DNA from: BOG-908 sp965198855
GTDB lineage: Bacteria; Pseudomonadota; Alphaproteobacteria; Acetobacterales; Acetobacteraceae
Assembly: GCA_965198855.1 (NCBI GenBank)
Contig: CBDAPZ010000001.1
Span: 2,914,001-2,978,000, forward strand
Direction: 5' to 3'
DNA: 64,000 nucleotides
Position numbers and translations under genes: made by a program
In this document: one piece after another, positions 18,573 through 26,359 of the stretch
Layout of the letters: the number at the start of each line of letters is the position of its first letter
Position numbering within the stretch: the first letter of the stretch is position 1
Notes under the pieces: model-generated
Database searches by the model: none
Told to the model about the DNA's origin: nothing
What the model saw: only the letters and a program-made list of their open reading frames with translations

Positions 18573-19046
18573 TTGAGCCGAGCCTTCGTATCAGAGGATG
18601 CCGCCGAAGCGCGCGACGCGCTGCTCGCGGATCGCCCGGTGAGCGCCGCGCCGAACCTGGTCACCGAGCGCGGCCTCGCCCTTATCGAGGCCGAGATCGC
18701 GCAGCTTGCACAGCGCCAGGCCGACACACCGCGCGACGATCCCGGGCGGCCACCCATCGACCGAGACCTGCGCTATTGGCGCGCGCGCCGCGCCTCCGCG
18801 ACCCTCATGCCCTTCGTGGCCGGCACCGACGAGGTGGCTTTCGGCTGCCGCGTTACCGTGCGCCGTGAAGGCGCCGGCACGGTCTCGTATCGCATCGTCG
18901 GCGAGGACGAAGCCGATCCACCGACCGGCCTGCTCGGCTGGACATCCCCCCTCGCCGGTGCGTTGATCGGCGCCCGCATCGGCGAAACGGTCGAGGTCGG
19001 CGGCGGCCGCCCCTCGGTGACGATCGAGGCGATCGACTGCGGATAG
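18573..19046 (+). CDS. GreA/GreB-family transcription elongation factor-like protein
   Basis: About 157 residues: an N-terminal helical part (ALIEAEIAQLAQRQADTPR...YWRARRASATLMP) and a C-terminal FKBP-like GreA_GreB domain (VAFGCRVTVRREGAGTVSYRIVGEDEADPPTGLLGWTSPLAGALIGARIG, with the W-x-SPLAxAL block). I favour TTG at 18573 because AGGAG at 18561-18565 sits seven bases upstream; the ATG at 18558 has no Shine-Dalgarno. The N-terminal coiled coil is shorter than in true GreA, so it may be a GreA/B-like regulator of RNA polymerase or an anti-Gre type factor. Confidence 0.8.
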   Translation: MSRAFVSEDAAEARDALLADRPVSAAPNLVTERGLALIEAEIAQLAQRQADTPRDDPGRPPIDRDLRYWRARRASATLMPFVAGTDEVAFGCRVTVRREGAGTVSYRIVGEDEADPPTGLLGWTSPLAGALIGARIGETVEVGGGRPSVTIEAIDCG

Positions 19047-19124
19047 ACGATGGATCGCGGCTGCCCTTGCGTTACGCTTCTGCAAGCGCCAGCGTCCTGC
19101 AAACAGATAAAAGGAGCCTATTGC

Positions 19125-19355
19125 ATGGTCGACATCGCCGCCATCAAGGAGCACGCCAAGGTCATCGGCGCCGACGGGGTGCATGTGGGCACGGTCGATC
19201 ATGTGCAGGGCGACCGCATCAAGCTGACCAAGGCCGATTCGAGCGACGGGCATCACCATTTCATCTCGCTTGGACTGGTCGCCGAGATCGAGGACGGCGT
19301 CGTCAGGCTGTCCGCGAACTCGGACGTCGCAGTGACCTTCGAAGAATCCAAATAG
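19125..19355 (+). CDS. small DUF2171-family protein
   Basis: A 76-residue cytoplasmic protein starting at the ATG at 19125 behind AAGGAG. The motif AKVIGADGVHVGTVDHVQGDRIKL followed by HHFISLGLVAEI is the DUF2171 fold (small PRC-barrel-like beta domain). The function of the family is unknown; it is often encoded singly near stress genes. It is on the same strand as the GreA/B-like gene but about 80 bp away. Confidence 0.82.
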   Translation: MVDIAAIKEHAKVIGADGVHVGTVDHVQGDRIKLTKADSSDGHHHFISLGLVAEIEDGVVRLSANSDVAVTFEESK

Positions 19356-19367
19356 AATTCGGCGTCG

Positions 19368-21443
19368 TCACGCAGCGCGTCGCCATTCTGCGCGCTGCAG
19401 TGACGCCGCCAGGTTCTGGGTAATCATCAATGGCTTGAGGATCAGGCCATCGATGCCAGCCGCCTGGTAGATCAGATGATGATCCTCAAAACCATCCCCG
19501 GTGAGCGCGAACAGGCGCCGATCGCCAAAGGGCGACGGTAACGCACGTATGCGTCGCGCGACCTCCGGCCCGGACAAGCCATGCGGCGAAAGCTGCATGT
19601 CGAGCAGGATGACGTCGAAGTGTTCCTGCGCTGCATATGCCACAGCATGATCGGCATCCTCCGTCAGCACTACCTCATGGCCGCAACTGTGCAGCAACGC
19701 GCGGCTCGCTTCGCCTGCAATCTCGTCATCCTCCAGGAACAGGATGCGCAACCTGGCTTCGGCAACAACGCCGGCCGCCGCTTCGGCTTTGACGACAGGC
19801 GCCTCCTGCAAAGGAAGGCAGACGCGAAAGCAGCTGCCGCCCTGTGGGACCGATTCATGCACAAGCTGGCCCTGCATGAGATCGACCAGACGCCTGCAAA
19901 TATGAAGCCCAAGCCCCAACCCTGCCGAGCGGTTTCCAGGCGCCAGCACGCTTGCCCCAAGATCGGCATTCACCGGCATTCGCTGCGGATCGATCCCCGG
20001 CCCGGTATCGACGACCGCGATCGTCAGGAGCGAACCATCCCAAGCGGCCGTAACGCTGACGCCACCTTGCCCCGTATAGAGCACGGCGTTGGAAACGAGA
20101 TTCCCGATGATCTGCTCGAAGCGGATACGGTCGCCGAGCAGAAGCGCCGGCAATCGCGCCTGGCAGATCAGGTCCAGCGTCAGCCCTTTCGCCAAGGCCG
20201 CCGAACGATGCATGTCCACGATGTCGCCGAGGCTCAACACCGGGCTGAAGGCGGCAATGTCCAGCGTGATACGGCCAGAATCCGCCCTTGCGACATCGAG
20301 GATATCGCTCACCAGCGTGGTCAGTGTCATTCCCGCCCGCACGCCGAGCCCGAGCAATTTTCCCTGCGCAGGCGTGGGATTTTCCCGTTCCAGCGTCTGC
20401 AACACGCCCATGATGCCCGAAAGCGGCGTGCGCACATCATGGCTGATCATGGCGAGCAGACGAATGCGGTTTACTGCCGCTTCCTCAGCCTCCGCCCGCG
20501 CCGCTGTCGCGCGCTGCACGGTGCTGCGCAGATCGGCCAAGGCGGCTGCCAGCAACATGCCGGCGACGGCCTCTGCAAACAGATACGAGTGCACAAAGGC
20601 AAAACTGTCGGTGAAATTGCCGCGCAGGAAAGGCCCTGCGCCTAGCACCGTTACGCCCACAGTGCCGCCCGCCATCAGCAGCGTCATCCAGGCCGGACCT
20701 GCCAGGCCGAACTGCGCGCCGGCGAGCAGACTGAGCAGCAGCGTGCAAAGCTTGCAGAGCTCCACGGCCCAGATTGGTTTGTCGATCAGCAGCAATGCGG
20801 CAATGATCGCCAGCCCTGCGACGCCGAACACCATGATCTCCAGCACGACGCGCCAACGCCATTGCGCCGCCGCCACGCGCCGCCAAAGCAAGATCGGCGG
20901 TGCGACGATCATCACGCCCATCGCGTCGCCCATCCACCACACCAGCCAGGTGGTCGCCATCGAATTGCCCAGGCGCCCGATCGCAGACACCGTCAGCGTG
21001 CCGGCCGTGGCGCTCGCCATCGTTGACCCCAGCACTGCGACGAGGATGAACAGCACGAGGCGCTTCAGCTCGCTGGCGTTCGGTTCACGCCGCAGCAGCG
21101 CGCGCAATCCTGACGTAGCAATCAGCGACGGCAGCATATTGCCAGCACCGATCAGCAACGCCAGCAACGGGCTGTGCAGTTCCAGCAGGTTCACCGTAAA
21201 AGCGCCCAGGAAAACGCCGGGCAGCAGGCGCAGGCCGCCCAGCCACACTGCCGCAAAGCCCAACCCGGAGGGCGGCCAGAACAAGGTGACCGCGTGTGCG
21301 ACGAAAGCCAGCTTCAGCCCCGCATACCCGCTGCCGGCATAGGCGACCGCCACCATCAGATTGAGCGCATATAGTCTTGCCGACGAAACACGCGAAAAAA
21401 CTGGCGCAGCCTCGAGCAAAGGGTGTTCTCTATGCGTAACCAT
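19368..21443 (-). CDS. MASE1 hybrid sensor histidine kinase
   Basis: A 691-residue inner-membrane hybrid kinase. Residues about 24-305 form a MASE1 sensor (eight or so helices, including LFWPPSGLGFAAVWLGG). HisKA follows with the phospho-His H335 in MISHDVRTPLSG, then an HATPase domain (N box IIGNLVSNAVLYT, G box VVDTGPGID and GLGLGLHICRRL), and a C-terminal receiver with D615 (VILLDMQLS) and Lys in LILKPL. The domain set implies His-Asp-His-Asp phosphorelay. The Hpt protein gene starts 22 bp away in the opposite direction and an OmpR-type regulator lies beyond it, so the three are very likely one signalling unit. The signal is unknown. Confidence 0.92.
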   Translation of the reverse strand: MVTHREHPLLEAAPVFSRVSSARLYALNLMVAVAYAGSGYAGLKLAFVAHAVTLFWPPSGLGFAAVWLGGLRLLPGVFLGAFTVNLLELHSPLLALLIGAGNMLPSLIATSGLRALLRREPNASELKRLVLFILVAVLGSTMASATAGTLTVSAIGRLGNSMATTWLVWWMGDAMGVMIVAPPILLWRRVAAAQWRWRVVLEIMVFGVAGLAIIAALLLIDKPIWAVELCKLCTLLLSLLAGAQFGLAGPAWMTLLMAGGTVGVTVLGAGPFLRGNFTDSFAFVHSYLFAEAVAGMLLAAALADLRSTVQRATAARAEAEEAAVNRIRLLAMISHDVRTPLSGIMGVLQTLERENPTPAQGKLLGLGVRAGMTLTTLVSDILDVARADSGRITLDIAAFSPVLSLGDIVDMHRSAALAKGLTLDLICQARLPALLLGDRIRFEQIIGNLVSNAVLYTGQGGVSVTAAWDGSLLTIAVVDTGPGIDPQRMPVNADLGASVLAPGNRSAGLGLGLHICRRLVDLMQGQLVHESVPQGGSCFRVCLPLQEAPVVKAEAAAGVVAEARLRILFLEDDEIAGEASRALLHSCGHEVVLTEDADHAVAYAAQEHFDVILLDMQLSPHGLSGPEVARRIRALPSPFGDRRLFALTGDGFEDHHLIYQAAGIDGLILKPLMITQNLAASLQRAEWRRAA

Positions 21444-21465
21444 TCAGCAGAGACCGCGATCTGCC

Positions 21466-21891
21466 ATGCACCAGGCCGGCATCGATGTGGAGGCAGTCGA
21501 CGCCGAACGCATCGCGATCGTTTCGAACGCTCTCGGCCGGCAGCGGTTTTGCGAATTGCTCACCTTGCTGTCCGTGCGCCTGCAGTGCCTGTCGGCGGCG
21601 ATCGATGACATGCCCGCAGATGTCGCCGGCCTCATCGCCACTTTGCACCAAAGCCGTGGCTCCGCCGCAAGCCTCGGCCTACCGGGTCTGGCCGCCGCAT
21701 TGACCGATATCGAGGCGCGGATCACCCACCTGCAGGTCTGCGACGGCACTTTGACCGATCTGGCAGCCATCGCGTGCGTCAAGATTGCCGGGCGCGCCTT
21801 GCCCGGCTACGGGCGCGCTGCCTCGCGCGCCGCGTCGCGTCACATGGCATTGCAGGATCAGGATCATGCATCAGGGATCTGCATCACGTAA
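21466..21891 (+). CDS. Hpt-domain phosphotransfer protein
   Basis: A 141-residue all-helical protein. LHQSRGSAASLGLPGLAAAL matches the Hpt signature HxLKGSxxxLG, giving phospho-His H61, with Arg in place of the usual Lys. I start at the ATG at 21466 (MHQAGIDVEAV). It would pass phosphate between the receiver of the divergent hybrid kinase and the OmpR-type regulator whose 3' end it overlaps by 28 bp on the opposite strand. The C-terminal 40 residues are outside the domain. Confidence 0.78.
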   Translation: MHQAGIDVEAVDAERIAIVSNALGRQRFCELLTLLSVRLQCLSAAIDDMPADVAGLIATLHQSRGSAASLGLPGLAAALTDIEARITHLQVCDGTLTDLAAIACVKIAGRALPGYGRAASRAASRHMALQDQDHASGICIT

Positions 21892-22577
21892 CCTTCCCCG
21901 GTGCGTGTCACTATACGCGGCGAGGGTTGTGCGGCAGTTGCGAGCTTGCGTCGTATCCGGCTGATCAGCACGTCCACAGTGCGCGCCTTCGTCGCTGCCT
22001 CCGACGATGCAATGACTTCCACCAGATACTCGCGATGCAGCGGCGTGGCGCCGCCCCGGAACAAGGCCGCGAACAGATCGAATTCGGCACGTGTCAGCCG
22101 CACCAATGCACCTTGCCCATCCACGAGTTCGCGCCGCATCAGATCCAGCGTCCAGCCGCAAAAGCAGAACACAGACTCGTCGCGGTCGGCGCGCGGTGCG
22201 GCACGGCGCAGCACCGCGCGCACGCGTGCGAGCAACTCCCGCACATCGACCGGCTTGACGATGTAATCGTCGCCGCCTGTTTCAAAACCGCGCATCTTGT
22301 CATCGGACGCAGCACGGCTGGTCACGTAGATGACCGGCATGTCGTGGTGCGCCCGCAGTTTCCTGACCAGATCGAAGCCGAGCCCATCGGGCAAATTCAC
22401 ATCGACAAGTGCGAGGTCGATCGGTTGTTCCGCAAAGCAGGCAAGGGCCGAGGCGGCGTTGCGCGCTTCCACCGTGTGAAGCCCACCTTCGCGCAGATAG
22501 GCCGCCGCGATCTCGCTGGCGATGATGTCGTCCTCCACCACGAGCACGCGCAAGCGAGGCTCCGGCAAACGCATCAT
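21864..22577 (-). CDS. OmpR/PhoB-family response regulator
   Basis: A 237-residue two-domain regulator. The receiver has D18/D17 (VVEDD), phospho-acceptor D59 (LALVDVNLP), switch Ser/Thr (IYVTSRA) and Lys in IVKPVD. The C-terminal winged helix (residues about 140-235) ends RTVDVLISRIRRKL...RIVTRTGEGYVM, the Trans_reg_C recognition region. It most resembles ArcA/TorR-type regulators. Convergent with the Hpt gene; probable output of the MASE1 kinase phosphorelay. The target genes are unknown; the outer-membrane barrel gene transcribed away at 22939 is a candidate. Confidence 0.92.
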   Translation of the reverse strand: MMRLPEPRLRVLVVEDDIIASEIAAAYLREGGLHTVEARNAASALACFAEQPIDLALVDVNLPDGLGFDLVRKLRAHHDMPVIYVTSRAASDDKMRGFETGGDDYIVKPVDVRELLARVRAVLRRAAPRADRDESVFCFCGWTLDLMRRELVDGQGALVRLTRAEFDLFAALFRGGATPLHREYLVEVIASSEAATKARTVDVLISRIRRKLATAAQPSPRIVTRTGEGYVMQIPDA

Positions 22578-22938
22578 TTTGGCACGATACTCATATGGAC
22601 GCTTTCCTGATGGATCGAGCGTTTAGATTTGACAAGCAAACTGCATGCCACCCCTCGATGTATTTGGTGCGCCAGCGGGCAGCTTTGCTGCTCTGCCTAC
22701 GGAGCCTCTGTTTTGTTAACGAGGCGTCACATCGCCCATTTTGCTGTTGCAGCGTACGGCAGGGTTACGCGAGGTTTTGCACAACATAATCGCTGAACCC
22801 TCGATGAAGAGGGCGGCTCGCTGATCTGCCAAGATGAAAAGCGAAACGTAGGGCCGTCTCACGCGGCTGTGGATCTGCGTATTCGATGTTGCAGTGAAAT
22901 GCGTGACCCGTGTGGGTCGCTATCGGAGTGTGTTGTCC
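22578..22938. other. 361-bp intergenic region between divergent regulator and outer-membrane protein genes
   Basis: No convincing gene. It holds the divergent promoters. A TTGACA hexamer is at 22629-22634 and an AT-rich CATAAT at 22785-22790, but neither has a well-spaced partner. GACCC-GTGT-GGGTC at about 22905-22918 is a short perfect dyad close to the barrel gene start and could be a regulator site. Confidence 0.4.
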
Positions 22939-23829
22939 ATGGCGAGCAGAGTTCCGCCCCATTTCGTGTTGTTGGCATGCGCCTGCCTGCCCGCCGCCGC
23001 ACTCGCCCAGTCAGCACCGGCGGACGACCTGCCTAGCCTGCATGGGTTCGCCGATGTCGCGCTGAAAAACTTCTATTCCACACCGCGCGGCCTGCTGGTG
23101 ACCGATAAAGGTGACACCGTGCAGTTCCTCAACGGGCTGGTGCTGGATTTCGCCAATGCACCCACCGACACGATCACCGACTTCGCCGTCACCATCGGCA
23201 GCTGGACCGATTTCAACCCGGGCTATCAAGCGCCGAACAGCAATAGCGTGAACGAGGTCGATCTCTTCATCGGCGGCGCCGCCACGGTGCTGACGAACAC
23301 CAAGATAGGCGCGCAATATGTGGAATTCATTTCCCCACAGCGCGCTTTCCATGTGGAGCACAACATCGAATTCAGCCTGTCTTTCGACGACAGCGCCTTT
23401 CTGAAACCGGTTTCGATCCAGCCTTACGTGAAGATCTTCTATGCGGTGGCAGGCAGTTCCACAGTTGTGACCGGTAGAGAGGGCAATACGTTCGATGCCG
23501 AGATCGGTGCCGTTCCCAAGCTGGACTTGCATCCTTTCGGTGTTCCGATCATCCTCACCGCGCCCTCATGGTTCACCGTCGGCCCCGCAAGCTACTGGGG
23601 TGGCAGCAGCAATTTCGGTGTTCTTACGACCGGTCTGAAGGCCACGTATCCTCTGGACATCATTCCCGCCCGGTATGGCCACTGGTATCTCGACACCGGC
23701 ATTCAGTTCTATCACGAGCTGAACAACCAACTCCTGCTCGCGCAGACTTTCGTAGGAACCGCCCAGCCCGGCACCAACGAGCACCGCAACTACGGCGTCT
23801 GGTCGGTAGGTTTCGGCCTAGGCTTCTAG
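22939..23829 (+). CDS. outer-membrane beta-barrel / TorF-like porin family protein, function unknown
   Basis: A 296-residue exported protein with a signal peptide (MASRVPPHFVLLACACLPAAALA, cleavage before QSAPADD). Mature sequence alternates short aromatic-rich strands (KNFYSTPRG, DFAVTIGSWTDF, AQYVEFISPQRAFHVEHNIEF, HWYLDTGIQFYHEL) and ends in a C-terminal Phe (VGFGLGF), the usual sorting signal of outer-membrane barrels. I start at the ATG at 22939. Family not firmly identified. Followed by intergenic repeat C. Confidence 0.75.
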   Translation: MASRVPPHFVLLACACLPAAALAQSAPADDLPSLHGFADVALKNFYSTPRGLLVTDKGDTVQFLNGLVLDFANAPTDTITDFAVTIGSWTDFNPGYQAPNSNSVNEVDLFIGGAATVLTNTKIGAQYVEFISPQRAFHVEHNIEFSLSFDDSAFLKPVSIQPYVKIFYAVAGSSTVVTGREGNTFDAEIGAVPKLDLHPFGVPIILTAPSWFTVGPASYWGGSSNFGVLTTGLKATYPLDIIPARYGHWYLDTGIQFYHELNNQLLLAQTFVGTAQPGTNEHRNYGVWSVGFGLGF

Positions 23830-23880
23830 ACATAAATGTCTTTTGGTTCTTTTCTTCAGAAAAGAACTGCTTCCTTTCCC
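23830..23880. repeat. intergenic palindromic repeat, copy C (single palindrome)
   Basis: Starts right after the barrel stop. One palindrome, GGTTCTTTTCTTCAGAAAAG, preceded by AAATGTCTTT and followed by AACTGCTTCC. It looks like a fusion of the left and right halves of the full repeat with the spacer lost. Confidence 0.82.
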
Positions 23881-23894
23881 TCATGGGGCTTAGC

Positions 23895-24563
23895 ATGCTG
23901 ATCCAGGCCGAACCCTATCCCTTCGAGATGGATGTCAAACAGGCAGCACTGTTAATCATCGACATGCAAAGGGATTTCCTGGAGCCCGGCGGTTTTGGTG
24001 CCGCCCTGGGCAACGATGTTTCTCTTCTGCGCGGCACGATCTCGCCGACGAAAGTTTTGCTGGACGCTGCCCGTTCCGCGGGAATGTTGGTGATCCACAC
24101 ACGCGAAGGCCACAGGCTCGATCTGAGTGACTTGCCCCCCTCCAAGAAGCGGCGCGGCAATTTTTCCGTCACCATCGGCGATCCCGGCCCGATGGGCCGC
24201 ATTCTGGTGCATGGCGAACCCGGGCACGACATCATCCCCGAGCTTTACCCGATCGCCGGCGAGCCGGTGATCGACAAGCCCGGCAAGGGCGCCTTTCATG
24301 CCACTGATCTGGGATCCATCCTGATGAACAGGCGCATCACCCAGCTCATCGTCTGTGGTGTCACCACGGAAGTCTGCGTCAACACCACGGTGCGGGAGGC
24401 AAACGATATCGGCCTCGAATGCCTGGTGATGAGCGACTGCACCGCCTCGTATTTTCCGCAATTCCACGAGCAGGCCCTGCGCATGATTCAGGCGCAGGGC
24501 GGCATTTTCGGATGGGTGGGGTTTTCGCACGACGTGTGCGCCGCTCTCGCCGCGATAGCCTGA
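23895..24563 (+). CDS. biuH: isochorismatase-like cysteine hydrolase, probable biuret hydrolase
   Basis: About 222 residues. The catalytic triad of the family is visible: D23 (LIIDMQRDF), K128 (VIDKPGKGAFHATDL) and C161 (CGVTTEVCVNTT). Biuret hydrolase cleaves biuret to allophanate and ammonia. The assignment to biuret rather than ureidoacrylate (RutB) rests on context: the next genes are a nucleobase-type permease, AtzG, AtzE and AtzH, and AtzF (allophanate hydrolase) faces them. ATG 23883 is an alternative start; I prefer 23895, which has GGGG seven bases upstream. Confidence 0.8.
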   Translation: MLIQAEPYPFEMDVKQAALLIIDMQRDFLEPGGFGAALGNDVSLLRGTISPTKVLLDAARSAGMLVIHTREGHRLDLSDLPPSKKRRGNFSVTIGDPGPMGRILVHGEPGHDIIPELYPIAGEPVIDKPGKGAFHATDLGSILMNRRITQLIVCGVTTEVCVNTTVREANDIGLECLVMSDCTASYFPQFHEQALRMIQAQGGIFGWVGFSHDVCAALAAIA

Positions 24564-24577
24564 AGGGAACGAGCAGC

Positions 24578-26161
24578 ATGAGCAACATGGGCAGCACAGC
24601 ACCCGCCGGCGAGAAACTCTGGGTCGCCGGCGACTGGAACGCGTTTTTCGGTTTCGGCACCAACATCCTGGTGAACCTCCTGGTCCTCACCGGCTTGTTG
24701 CGTTTCGTCCTCGGCATGCCCGACGACATCGTTTTCGGCCGCATCCTGCCCGCGACCGGTCTGATGATGTTTCTCAGCACGATGTATTACGCCTGGCTCG
24801 CTCGCCGCCTGGCACAGCGCACCGGCCGCACCGACGTGTGCGCCTTGCCCTCCGGTATCTCCGTCCCCCACATGTTCGTCGTGGTCTTCGTGATCATGCT
24901 GCCGATCCTGCATGCCACGAAGGACCCGATGCAGGCCTGGAGCGCCGGGCTCACCTGGGTGTTCGTGCAAAGTTTCGTGCTCATGGCAGGCGGTTTCCTC
25001 GCGCCCATCATCCGCCGTGTCACGCCGCGCGCAGCCCTGCTCGGCTCGCTGGCCGGCATTTCCATCACTTTCATTTCCATGAGCCCTGCGGCGCAGATCT
25101 TCTCGACGCCGGCGATCGGCATCGTGTGCTTCGCGGTGATCATCGCCAGCTGGTTCGGCGGCGTGCGCTATCCCGGCGGCATCCCCGGCGGCCTGGTTGC
25201 CATCGCCGTCGGCACCATCATCGCCTGGGGTTCGAACCTGTTCGGCCTCTCCTATGGCGGCCTCAGCGGCGCCAATCTTGCAGGCTCCGTCGCGAGCTTC
25301 GGCCTGCACCTCCCCATGCCCGCCCTCGCCCAGGTGTTCGGCGGGTTCCATTTCCTCGGCACCATTCTCGTCACCGCCATCCCCTTCGGCATCTACGATC
25401 TCGTTGAAGCCATGGACAATGTCGAAAGCGCTGCCGCCGGCGGCGACTCCTTTCCCACCACGCAGGTGCTCTCCGCAGACGGCGTGATCAGCCTGATCGG
25501 GTGCCTGATGGGCAATCCCTTCATCAACGCAGTCTATATCGGCCATCCCGGCTGGAAGGCGATGGGCGGCCGCATCGGCTATTCCGCAGGCACCGGCATA
25601 CTGGTTTTTGTGCTCACCTCGTTCGGCATCGTTGCATTGATGTCGGCTTTGATCCCGGTCGTCGCCATCCTGCCGATCCTGCTCTATATCGGCATGCTGA
25701 TCGGCGCGCAGGCTTTCCAGGAGACCCCGCACAGCCACGCACCCGCCGTGGTGCTCGCCATGATCCCCAATATCGCTGCCTGGGGCAAGACACAGATCGA
25801 CAACGCACTCGGCGCCGCCGGCACCAATGCCGCCAGCGTCGGGCTCGACAAGCTCGGCCAGAATGGCGTGCTGTATCACGGTCTTTCGGTGATCGGCGGT
25901 GGTGCGACCCTCGCCGGCATCATTCTCGGCGCCGTCACCGTCATGCTCATCGACCGCAAATTCGAGAAGGCGGCGATGTTCGCGCTGGCCGGCGCCGTGC
26001 TCACCTTCTTCGGCCTCATCCACAGCGAAGCCATCGGCATCGGCCGCACCCCCGCGGTCGCCGGCGCCTATATGGCCGTCGCGGTCATCCTTTTCGTCTG
26101 CGCGAAGAAGGCGCTCATCCTCCCCGCCAGCAACATTGCGCACGAGCAGCCCGCCACCTAA
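24578..26161 (+). CDS. NCS2-like (xanthine/uracil/AzgA-type) permease
   Basis: A 527-residue polytopic permease with about 13 helices. Diagnostic stretches are DVCALPSGISVPHMF (the broken helix 3 region), TAIPFGIYDLVEAMDNVESA and GCLMGNPFINAVYIGHPGW, typical of the uncharacterised branch of the nucleobase-ascorbate transporter family. Start at the ATG at 24578 with AAGGGA upstream, 14 bp after the hydrolase stop. From its place between biuret hydrolase and the carboxybiuret amidase genes, the cargo is probably biuret, cyanurate or another N-heterocycle; this is inference. Confidence 0.85.
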   Translation: MSNMGSTAPAGEKLWVAGDWNAFFGFGTNILVNLLVLTGLLRFVLGMPDDIVFGRILPATGLMMFLSTMYYAWLARRLAQRTGRTDVCALPSGISVPHMFVVVFVIMLPILHATKDPMQAWSAGLTWVFVQSFVLMAGGFLAPIIRRVTPRAALLGSLAGISITFISMSPAAQIFSTPAIGIVCFAVIIASWFGGVRYPGGIPGGLVAIAVGTIIAWGSNLFGLSYGGLSGANLAGSVASFGLHLPMPALAQVFGGFHFLGTILVTAIPFGIYDLVEAMDNVESAAAGGDSFPTTQVLSADGVISLIGCLMGNPFINAVYIGHPGWKAMGGRIGYSAGTGILVFVLTSFGIVALMSALIPVVAILPILLYIGMLIGAQAFQETPHSHAPAVVLAMIPNIAAWGKTQIDNALGAAGTNAASVGLDKLGQNGVLYHGLSVIGGGATLAGIILGAVTVMLIDRKFEKAAMFALAGAVLTFFGLIHSEAIGIGRTPAVAGAYMAVAVILFVCAKKALILPASNIAHEQPAT

Positions 26162-26170
26162 AAAGGCGGC

Positions 26171-26359
26171 ATGACCGACGACACTGCGTATCTCGAGCAC
26201 CTCGCCACCTGCCTCTCGGGCTGCGTCGGGTTGCCGATCGACCCGGCACATCTGGCCGATGTCAGCCTCAATCTCGGCCGTCTTCTCAACGAGGGCCGCT
26301 TATTGATGGCGCTGCCGTTGCCGGCCGACATGGAGCCCGCACCGGTCTTCCGCCCGTGA
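26171..26359 (+). CDS. atzG: AtzG-like small subunit (DUF4089) of 1-carboxybiuret hydrolase
   Basis: A 62-residue protein (TAYLEHLATCLSGCVGLPID...VSLNLGRLLNEGRLL...PLPADMEPAPVF) matching DUF4089/AtzG. AtzG forms a GatCAB-like heterotetramer with AtzE and stabilises it. Its TGA overlaps the GTG start of atzE (GTGA), the usual arrangement for this pair. The C-terminal PADMEPAPVF motif is the conserved tail of the family. Confidence 0.85.
   Translation: MTDDTAYLEHLATCLSGCVGLPIDPAHLADVSLNLGRLLNEGRLLMALPLPADMEPAPVFRP

Noticed and set aside
22595..22789. 64-residue frame upstream of the outer-membrane barrel gene
   Set aside because: No Shine-Dalgarno, odd composition, and no family resemblance; treated as intergenic.
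24488..26251. 587-residue minus-strand frame opposite the NCS2 permease
   Set aside because: Composition is shadow-like (strings of Asp, Gly, His, Gln, no domain), and the plus strand encodes a clear permease. The same applies to the long antisense frames at 10114-11052, 11049-11924, 16176-17396, 28548-30311, 45639-46655 and 58296-59471.
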